Assembly (NCBI RefSeq): GCF_964340395.1
Contig: NC_135551.1
Span: 13,615,003-13,679,002 of the forward strand
DNA from: Glandiceps talaboti
Taxonomy: Eukaryota; Hemichordata; Enteropneusta; Spengelidae
Reading direction: 5' to 3'
Length of the DNA: 64,000 nucleotides
The notes below the pieces were generated by a model. The model worked only from the letters and a program-made list of their open reading frames with translations. It was not told the origin of the DNA and searched no databases. This document shows positions 55,966 to 64,000 of this stretch, piece after piece. Each line of letters starts with the position of its first letter. The first letter of the stretch is position 1. Position numbers and translations under genes: made by a program.

Positions 55966-57601
55966 CTACTTGGTCAGTCCAGTATAAATTCCTTCACTTT
56001 TACCTTCTAAACTTTGATAGTGATCAGTTTCGTGCATACCAATACTTTGGTTAGCTGTAATATTTGCATAACCCGCACTATCTGCTCGTTTCCTTTCTCG
56101 GATGTTATTACCGTCGATGCGTTGATCGACATCTTGGTACTTACTGTCATCTTCTGTCAGTGTGTCTTTCAAGACGTTCTGTTTGCCCTCAATGGTCAAT
56201 TCGATGTCTGCATCTTCAAGGGCATTTTCCCCACCTTGACCTTTACTTTTGAGTTTGATACACCTGTATTTCTGGAACAATATAACCATACCAATAGTTA
56301 CCAACATACCCACAACGATACCAGCGACAAAACAGCCTATGATAACTCCATTTATGTATGTTTGTAACTCAGCGTCAGATTTAAATCGACCGTAACCATA
56401 TGTATCAGGTAAAGTGGTCGTTGACACGTACAATCGTCGGTAGAGGTGTGCTTTCAATGATAGCACTCATTGTTTCAGTATGTCTATTGTTAACTGTTTG
56501 GGGTATTGATGCGTCAACACAAGTTGGTATTGGTATATCAATAGTTAAAGTTACTGCAGCACTACCCGTGCCAACACTATTTCCAACCTGGCAGGTGATT
56601 ATGTGGTCTCCATTTCCCCTCGGGTCAATGTTTAAAACGGTCATAAGAGTTTCGTTGATGATAAAATTTGTGTCTGGATAACTAATCAGGGTTTCGTCAT
56701 AAAACCAAATTGTATTATTATTATTAGTTATTGGATTTGCCAGATGTATGCAATGAAAGGTTTTTGTGTCACAATACGCTGTAACTGTGGCAAACTTTGG
56801 TTCAATCGTCACTATTGGTGCATACACCACACGGAATGGTCCAATTGTACAGGACTCTTCATTGGATGGTCCTCCATAATGAGCAGTACAAGTAAAGTAC
56901 AAATCCGGAGATTCATTTATTTGAGGGGTCCAGTTATAATCAAAGTACTTCCATTCGGTGGTTTGTCTGTTTGGTGAATTAAATCCTTGCAATTGGTCAC
57001 TACGCTTCCAAAGCACTAAGGTTGTAGTAAGTTCTGACTGACATGATAATTCTACTGTTTCATTGGCCATCAATGTAATTGGTAATGTGACGTCATTTGT
57101 CTGAGTAGTATAACCTGTACTGTTAGTCAGTGAACAAAGTGGATACTGTATTATAGTTACTGTAGCTATACGTGACCGTCCATCAGGTATGACAGTACCA
57201 TTTGACCATCTCACTACACACTGATATCGACCACTATCCATTGCAGCAGTATCACGTGTTAGTGTAACAAGTAATGAATATACCAGATCATCATGGTCAG
57301 CAATTATCCAGTACGTTACAGGATCTACCAGATCACCTTGGTTACCTCGCCAAGTTTAACCGTCACTGATATATTCGTTATTTTTTATCCATGATACCGT
57401 TTGGTTCTGTTGAAGTGAAAACATAATGCAATTTAGGACAATCGATTTATGGTCGTCACTTCCGTGTGTAAACTCCAATGTCTGGTCTTCTGGTTCGTCA
57501 TTAAACACAGCTGACTCAGCATGCATTCTTGTAATTAACCCAGTTGAGATGAGACAGAACGCAAATATAAGTAATCGGACTAGGATATGAACAAGATCCA
57601 T
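55966..57601 (-). pseudogene. Gene F: ITAM-type receptor with nonsense and frameshift
   Basis: The ATG at 57601 begins MDLVHILVRLLIFAFCLIST (signal peptide), closely like gene D. In Ig1 the codon that is TAT (Tyr) in D and C is TAA here (57,356-57,358). The same frame then stays open through the rest of Ig1, Ig2 and Ig3 to 56405. A one- or two-base indel around 56,405-56,440 in the stem shifts the frame. The helix (GVIIGCFVAGIVVGMLVTIG) and the tail with YQDV and a C-terminal ITAM-like YQSLEGKSEGIYTGL are in the new frame. With only two small lesions the gene died recently, or the assembly carries errors. Confidence 0.8.
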
Positions 57602-57690
57602 TTTGAGACATTTAAGTTAAACGCTTTGTGTTTAAATATCAACAAGGAATTGTGCATTGACTTGCTCTCTTCGAAAGGTTAAAGTGTGAG

Positions 57691-57705
57691 TTCTCAATAT
57701 CCGGG
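57691..57705 (-). promoter_or_regulatory. Degenerate promoter element of gene F
   Basis: The coding strand reads CCCGGATATTGAGAA. The CCCGGATA half is kept and the GGAA half is lost. ATTGTGTGA lies about 10 bases upstream, so the position is clearly homologous. Confidence 0.5.
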
Positions 57706-57840
57706 AACTTCGATTTCACACAATGGCATTTCAAATACTCTGTTAGATTTCTATTTGTACCAAAATTCCTTCAATACTAAGCCTTAAGAGATAATGTGTC
57801 ATTTTATCATTCGCATTTAAAATGCAAAACACAATGTCAA

Positions 57841-57925
57841 CTGTCAAGGACTGACCTCTGATCTACATGAAAGGTAGCGGACACTGAATGGTCATCTACG
57901 GTCGGTGATGGCGCTGCAATATGCT
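57841..57925 (-). promoter_or_regulatory. Conserved upstream block of gene F
   Basis: Contains ggactgacctctgatctaca and ggtcatctacggtcggtgat followed by ggcgctgcaa, matching the block upstream of D. Confidence 0.4.
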
Positions 57926-58334
57926 ATGTGCCATATTATTGAAAGGCTTATTTATAGCGGAGCCGCGGTGATCACACATTTATTTCAGTATAACAATGTT
58001 TGTGTCATTGTTGATATTAAAACGCACTCTAGATCTTTTGATATACACAAATAATGTCATCCCTGATTGGTGTGTTAGTCGTTAAAATATACTTGAGACA
58101 AGGACTCTTTTCCTGGTTGAAGTGAGTAGAAAATAAATGCGAACTGTTTCGTAAGGCGGGGGGGGGGGGATGGGAATGGGGGCATGAAAAAATTGAAGGT
58201 TCAAAGGATTATGATTATGATTATAGAAAGTAACTACTTTGGTCTAGTGTTTTCTCAGAACTACCATTTTCATCGGTTCCGTCGCTTTGCGATGACAAAG
58301 CATGCGAGGTGTGCTCATTAAGATGCCGATACTA

Positions 58335-58341
<7 letters not shown>

Positions 58342-58418
<77 letters not shown>
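58342..58418. repeat. (AT)n microsatellite
   Basis: About 38 AT units directly before a SINE-like sequence. Confidence 0.95.
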
Positions 58419-58421
<3 letters not shown>

Positions 58422-58448
58422 TAATATCATACAACATGAACACTATTG

Positions 58449-58640
58449 TGGAGTCATGATGGGTGAATGGTTAGAGTGGACGACTTGGATTCTACAGGTT
58501 ACAAGTTCGAGCCTCGTCGATATTTTATTTGAGTGGCTAAAGTCTTTGGGCAAGATTTGAACCATGACTGTGCCTTAGTCAACCCAGCTGTATAATTGGG
58601 AACCTTGTAGAGATTGCAGTGTGAATGCTTTATAAAGGCT
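58449..58640 (+). mobile_element. tRNA-derived SINE
   Basis: An A-box-like TGGGTGAATGG (58459-58469) and a B-box-like AGTTCGAGCC (from 58504) have tRNA-like spacing. They are followed by a body with tctttgggcaagatttgaac and agctgtataattgggaacc, phrases typical of SINE bodies that I recall from invertebrates. No clean tRNA 3' end is present. Confidence 0.6.
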
Positions 58641-59384
58641 GCAATGGATTGTATGATTCACGGGAAGTTTAGGAAGTATAAAGGGCCGTTGTGCCGTTAT
58701 AGATCCGAACATGGCGTTTGATGCAACTGTAAAGATGTTCAATCCACTAGCAGCAGAATTCTTGTTCATTGTAGTTTCAAAAATATTTTCCCGATAGCAG
58801 TGGCATATACCGTCAATGATGTATTAACTGTACGTGTGTCATAGACAGCTGCGTCATAGTACATGTAGCTTTCACGAAGTATTCATGGATTCATCAAGAG
58901 CAAAATATTTGCAAAAAAAAAATAATCACCCAATCAAGTCAAATTTAAGTAACTTTGTACTCTTCAATTTACATTGAGTATGTTCGCAACTCATGGGATA
59001 AACCTACATAACATTGAAGAATAGACTCTTCCATTTAATACGTCAACCAATGTAATTATATGGTTACATTGGATAGGACTAAGTCAACAACCAAACAGGC
59101 CTTTGCAACACAAAGAATGTTCAGTCTAGTAGCAATTAGAGAGTGTATGTGGGGAATTCGGGGTTTACTCTATAATGAGGAATAGTTTAATAATATTAAC
59201 AACACGAACTTTGATTAGCTAAAAGTCGGGAATATAATCTAAATTTATATTAGAAGTTTAGGAAAAAAATAACATTTAAAATCTCAACTTTGTGATAATG
59301 TGATTTTATATCTGCACTCTTCGATATTCGGAATGACAATATAAATCTTAGGAGCGATAAAGTTCATTTCCTGTTAGATTGTAG
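58641..59384. other. Non-coding stretch
   Basis: No gene recognised between the SINE and the end of gene G. Confidence 0.45.
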
Positions 59385-60700
59385 TCACATATAAATTACA
59401 TCCTTTCTTCCTTCCAAGCATTGATATTGATTCTCAGAATCTGTACGACCCTCTCTGGTACTATGGCATGATTCGCGTAATGTGCATCTTCTGTCGTCTC
59501 ATTATCTTCATATATGCGTTCAATGATGTCTTGGTATTCGCTTATACATCATCTGTTGATCTGTATTCATTATTTGTATGTCTGCCCTCAACGTCCAATT
59601 CGATATCACTTTCCTGGGGAACGGTGTCACCACTCTTCTCTTTATATTTACTGGTAAACTTGGTATTAAGGCATCGGTATTTAAGACATGAAATAACCAC
59701 AGCGACGGTTACCAAAACACCAACCACCAGACCTGAGATAAAACAACCCGCAATCACCCCATTCACGACATATGCTTGTTGAATCGTCGCATCCGATTTA
59801 AAACAGCCCTCACAGTGTCGTTCACATTCAAAAACATTATTTTCTGAAGTTGAATTTGACGCTGGTGAGGAGCCTGTTGCCAAAATTGTCGTCATATACT
59901 TATCAGTTTCACTTACACTATGTATTGTTTCTGTCGGCAAGCCGGGCGATGTTTTTGGTGGGGATGTGTCAACGGATGACGGAATTGCTATGTCAACATA
60001 CAGTGTCGAACTGCCTTTGCTCATGCCTGCATCATTTCTTACCAAGCAACTAACGGAATGATATCCGTTTTGATTGAAATCCAAATTGGATACTATTAGG
60101 ATTAATTCTTGGATGGTGAAAGTATCGTCAACAGGACTTATCGCATTGTTGTCGTATAACCAAGTAATGCTGACGTCTGACGCGTCTGCATAGTAGCTAC
60201 AACTGAATATTGCTGTATCGTCATGGTTTGTTACAGTAATACTTAATGGTTCAATTGTTACTATTGCTGTGTATATTGCATTGAATGGACCAATTGTACA
60301 CGTTTTTACATCGAGCGAGTAGGATTGGTCTTGTTCAACAATAAAATAATTGAAAAGTATATCTTGAGATTCATTTATTTGTGGAATCCAATTATATTGG
60401 ACACTAAAGTAACCATTTTCTAACCAGGTTGAAGACAATGCAACGCTCTCCATTCGATCACCACGCTTCAAGTGAATATATGGTATAGAGTCAGTCACTT
60501 CAGCTCGACATATCAACTGCACAGTTTCATTTGTTATCACTGTGATTGATTTCATAGGATAAGTTACATGGACAGTATATCCACTACTGTTAGCAAAAGA
60601 ACATAATGGATACTGTATGATATTCACAGTCGATAAACGTGACCATCCACCAGGTATGACAGTACCATTTAACCATCTCACTACACACTGATATCGACGT
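59385..60700 (-). pseudogene. Gene G: truncated ITAM-type receptor
   Basis: The copy lacks its signal peptide and most of Ig1: coding sequence begins abruptly at RRYQCVVRWLNGTVIPGG, joined at about 60,698 to the 5' flank of a gene-C-like unit. Ig2, Ig3 (with NGYHSVSCLVRND), a Ser/Thr stem and a helix (GVIAGCFISGLVVGVLVTVA) are readable and closely related to gene E. Near 59,540 the frame breaks. The tail continues as EYQDIIERIYEDN, shifts again, and ends YQCLEGRKDVIYM followed by TGA where others have a Gly codon, so the second ITAM tyrosine lacks its YxxL. No surface receptor is expected. Confidence 0.8.
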
Positions 60701-60747
60701 AGAAGAGACGTACCTGTGCTTTTTCTTTGTACACCTGAGGTGATGTT

Positions 60748-60763
60748 TATTTCCTTATCCGGG
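60748..60763 (-). promoter_or_regulatory. Shared receptor promoter element captured by gene G
   Basis: The coding strand reads CCCGGATAAGGAAATA. The flanks match the 52.4-kb unit rather than gene E, showing that the deletion joined the G body to another unit's 5' flank. Confidence 0.6.
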
Positions 60764-61238
60764 ACTTTCATTTTCAAACTAGCATATTCAAATATGCTGA
60801 CCCTTTTAAAATTATGCAAAAATATGGAAAAATTGTGTGAAAAATATGTAGAATATAAATTGTGTCAAGATATCATTAGTTCTTTGATGTGTGCGGCATT
60901 TTGTGACCATGTTTTCAAATACTAATACATGTAGATAGGTCATGGTCGTCACTAACCTTTCAACTCCAGGGGTATTTACATAACAATTAGTACGGTCTCG
61001 GATTAAATGAAGGAAAATGCAGGTTGGTATTTCTAAGCAATGATGCAATAAAATTTACCGTTAATGTAGTAACCAATGTGAATCAACACAAAAACAACGA
61101 AGCTGTTTGAGCGAACTGGTATGTTAGTAACCTCTTAAACAGCAGGGTAAATTATGACAATCTTCCAAAGGAGGGGATAAGATGTGTTTTGGGATGGCAA
61201 CTTTGTATTTATTTTATAAAGGGGAAGGGAACAGCTAT

Positions 61239-61358
61239 TGTATTGTATTGTATTGTATTGTATTGTATTGCATTGCATTGCATTGTATTACATTGCATTG
61301 TATTGTATTGTATTGTATTGTATTGTATTGTATTGTATTGTATTGTATTGTATTGTAC
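61239..61358. repeat. (GTATT)n microsatellite, duplicated copy
   Basis: gtatt units interrupted by gcatt and tacatt variants. Paralogue of 53,045-53,158. Confidence 0.95.
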
Positions 61359-62003
61359 AATACTTGAAAACAACTAATGAATTTAAAGTGAAGTCTGACA
61401 AGTGTGAAATCCATTACATAGTTCACTGTTGAATTACACCCATAATCACCACCACTTCTATCAAACCATATACTTCAATCATCATATCATTAATTGTAGA
61501 GATCGAGATTGTAAATCATTTTTATGACCGGCAAACTCTCCCCGCCCTCACATACAATTTGGTGTCGATGGGAGATGCTTGTCGTACAGTGCAGCGAGAA
61601 CCGTTGGTAGTGTTTAATTTCAAAGTGAGGAGGGCGAAGATTAGAATTTTGACGAGGAGAGATAAGCCGCCGTGTGGGAGGTCAAAATTGTGAGAATATC
61701 CAATGGGATAGGAAGTAGGAACTGCTTTCACTTTCCCATTCGAACAAGAACCAATGTCAAAATCTTGTAAAAACAGCTTTATTGTGATAACGTTAAAATA
61801 ATTGATTCGTTTGCTGCACCAGATACATGTACTAATACTACTATCATAAACCCTGGGTAATTACATAACTTTCTGATACGATCCGGGTCATGACGTCATT
61901 TCTTTGTATCGTCCGATACCCGACGTCTTCACCGTAGTAGGGTGAATTTAAGACAGTGATGTGCAACCGATGTTCTAATCATCTATCTTTTCGTCTCAAA
62001 ACA

Positions 62004-62041
<38 letters not shown>

Positions 62042-63051
62042 TAGGCGGGTTGTTATATATATAGTTTATTATGTGGTTGACAGAAACCATAACTGAACCT
62101 TTTTCATTTTTGATCACAGACGATATAAAGGCAAATAGACTGACTATTCCCCATAAAGAAGTTTCTGTAGTTAACACATACATGTTTCGAAATCCCATAG
62201 TATGTTAGTTTTATGCCAGACTCGAAAAAAATAATATTCAATCACACCCGATTTCAAACCACTGGCATCAGTATGTTTTATTTGATTCACCCATATACAG
62301 TGATTAAAATATGTCCTCTACTGTATACCTTCCACATTCATCTCATTAATGCAAACATTGTGGTGATGCCGTTAATGCACTTCACAATCAAATTGCACTC
62401 ATGATCAGACATATATGAAGGGTCACATTAGGTCAACACTCACAACCTGTGATCCGTTCCATATTACATATTGCGTGCGATGTTACGTTTAATATCAATG
62501 TTGTCAACTACAAATTATAGTTATTAATATTTCATATGTAGGCTTGTAAAACTTATTAATACATAAAATGTATAATATTGTAAAATAATAATAAACTTAG
62601 TAATTATGCAGATATGAACAATATATATCGGGTACAAGGCATGGTAAGTTTAACTATACGCGCTATTATTCAAATATCTCGAAATTACACATTCTGTAAT
62701 TTGGAAAAAGGTTAGTGCTTAAGTTTTGGAAGACGTTGGTAGTAATAATATCACTATGGCATGTACAACATAATCATTATATATACTAAATATAATGACC
62801 AATATTAATAATAAATAAACAAGAACTCAATAAACTAGAGACACGGTGTATGTAGTATATGGGTGAAAATAAACTGAAAGACGATAATTGTTTTCAATGT
62901 TTACACATTACATAGTAATAGTAACGTTGACTCAAGCTCGTTAATAAAACCTATTCAATACAAAAAGTAGGTATAAAAGTATTTGCGTGATATATGTATA
63001 AACTGTTTTAAACATAGGTAGGTCACTGGTTACACTGAGAAAGTAAACTAA

Positions 63052-63053
<2 letters not shown>

Positions 63054-63119
<66 letters not shown>
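63054..63119. repeat. (GATT)n microsatellite, expanded copy
   Basis: About 16 gatt units, against about 5 in the paralogous position at 54,854-54,875. Confidence 0.95.
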
Positions 63120-63120
<1 letters not shown>

Positions 63121-63580
63121 CACACACCTATTCTGACTTTTTCGTAGACATTCAGGACGACAAAGACGATTTTCGTTATTCTTAAAAGAAACAAAATACA
63201 TAATGCCATCAAACAAATGTAAAATGCAAATTGATGAATCAACAGGGAATCTAAAACTCCAAGAGACGTCTTTCGATTTCTCAGCGTGTCGGTAAATATT
63301 ATGCTACTATAGTACTATGCTATTATAGTACTTGTACTGGAAAAATAGGTCAGTAATAGTCAACTTCGAACTATCTCAAGTTGAGTCACGTCGTAGACGA
63401 AATCAACTAACTCTGTAGTTTAGGTCATACAGCAGTTAGACTTGATTACTTTATCATGATATGGGTTTTGACCTACGTTTTAACATTCAATGACTTGTCA
63501 GTAATTTTCAGATATATTTATCTTTTATGGTAAATATACAAATATTGGAAACAAATCAAAAGAAAAAGAAAAAAACGTGT

Positions 63581-64000
63581 CTATATTTTCAACTCTGCAT
63601 ACACAGTCTCCTCGTTTTGTTTGACTTCTTTCTTTGTACTACTAAGTCGTGGTTCTACGCTTGATAGATCTAATTCAGCGTAAGTCAACCCTTCCACATT
63701 TTTCATCGGTGCAGTCTTTTCAGCTTCGTCTAACCTTTCACCTTTGTCATTTTCACCATTGTTAACAGTCATAGCTTCGTTGTTTACTTGCTTTGAAGGA
63801 GTGACGTCATCGTAAACGGACGGCGTAGATGTGTGTGCACCGTCCACAATACTGGTTTCTATATTCTGTGAGTTAGGGTCGATATCGTCATACCCGCTCT
63901 TCCTACTACTCCCCATTACCTTGTTATTCTTTGGTTTAGGTTTCAGCTCTGGTTTTTTCTTTATATTATCATGTTCAGAATTAATGAAATTTTCACCTTT
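63581..64000 (-). CDS. ITIM/ITSM-type receptor tail, 5' end beyond window
   Basis: The frame is open from the stop at 63581 to the right window edge, with no lesion. It reads, from the edge, INSEHDNIKKKPELKPKPKN, SGYDDIDPNSQNIETS, STPSVYDDVTPSKQ, an ITIM GLTYAELDLSS and a C-terminal ITSM-like TVYAEL. The order and spacing match the last 150 residues of gene B and the frameshifted copy at 55.3 kb. An inhibitory tail is inferred from the motifs. Whether it belongs to a full ITIM receptor like gene B, or is a 3' exon next to an ITAM tail as at gene F, depends on sequence outside the window. Confidence 0.7.
   Translation of the reverse strand, partial: KGENFINSEHDNIKKKPELKPKPKNNKVMGSSRKSGYDDIDPNSQNIETSIVDGAHTSTPSVYDDVTPSKQVNNEAMTVNNGENDKGERLDEAEKTAPMKNVEGLTYAELDLSSVEPRLSSTKKEVKQNEETVYAELKI

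Larger units (their letters stand above)
60730..64000. repeat. Segmental duplication, right copy
   Basis: Same-orientation match of 52,380-55,755. The homology continues leftwards into gene G, which matches gene E. The region between about 60,770 and 63,580 has no gene. Confidence 0.9.

Overview
The window is AT-rich eukaryotic DNA with long intergenic stretches, microsatellites, tRNA-derived SINEs, LINE remnants, hairpin elements and an intact Ty3/gypsy-type retrotransposon. The recognisable host genes encode animal immunoglobulin-superfamily (IgSF) membrane receptors. This fits a marine invertebrate; an invertebrate deuterostome is a guess and the species cannot be fixed from sequence alone. 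I see no bacterial-style operon.

Layout. Positions 1-11,640 hold no intact gene: two oppositely oriented arrays of one 42-bp repeat (1-240 and 8,164-8,472), a decayed SWIM-type sequence, a SINE, a palindromic element and a dead LINE end. From 11.6 kb to the right edge lies a cluster of related receptor genes, all on the minus strand: a leader fragment (11.6-11.8 kb), a decayed gene A (12.4-14.1), intact gene B (16.5-19.0), gene C split by a 2.3-kb foldback element (24.7-30.1), intact gene D (35.5-37.1), gene E split by an 8-kb retrotransposon (41.5-51.4), two leader fragments (51.8-52.3), gene F with a nonsense mutation and a frameshift (56.0-57.6), truncated gene G (59.4-60.7) and the tail of a further gene running off the right edge (63.6-64.0).

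Protein architecture. The family is signal peptide, a conserved mature N-terminus (VFxxEPxDxTxEFTHGS), three Ig domains, a Ser/Thr/Pro stalk, one transmembrane helix and a tyrosine-motif tail. Genes A, C, D, E, F and (degraded) G carry a C-terminal ITAM-like motif, YxxL-x7-YxxL. Gene B and the tail at 63.6 kb carry an ITIM (LTYAEL) followed by an ITSM-like motif (TVYAEV or TVYAEL). Activating-type and inhibitory-type tails on shared ectodomains in one cluster match the layout of vertebrate paired receptors. In B, C, D, E and F the ectodomain shows no sign of introns. ITIM-type tail sequence also lies downstream of the ITAM tails of D, E and F, which raises the possibility of alternative tails or of decayed neighbouring genes.

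Regulation and turnover. A 14-16-base element, CCCGGATAAGGAAATA on the coding strand, lies about 60-100 bp upstream of the start codon in nearly every unit, including dead ones, often with ATTGTTTGA about 10 bases further upstream. It overlaps GATA-type (GATAAG) and ETS-type (GGAA) cores. Tandem segmental duplication (50.4-55.8 kb resembles 59.4-64.0 kb), an apparently identical-LTR retrotransposon, a foldback insertion and microsatellite expansion show a locus in rapid birth-and-death evolution.
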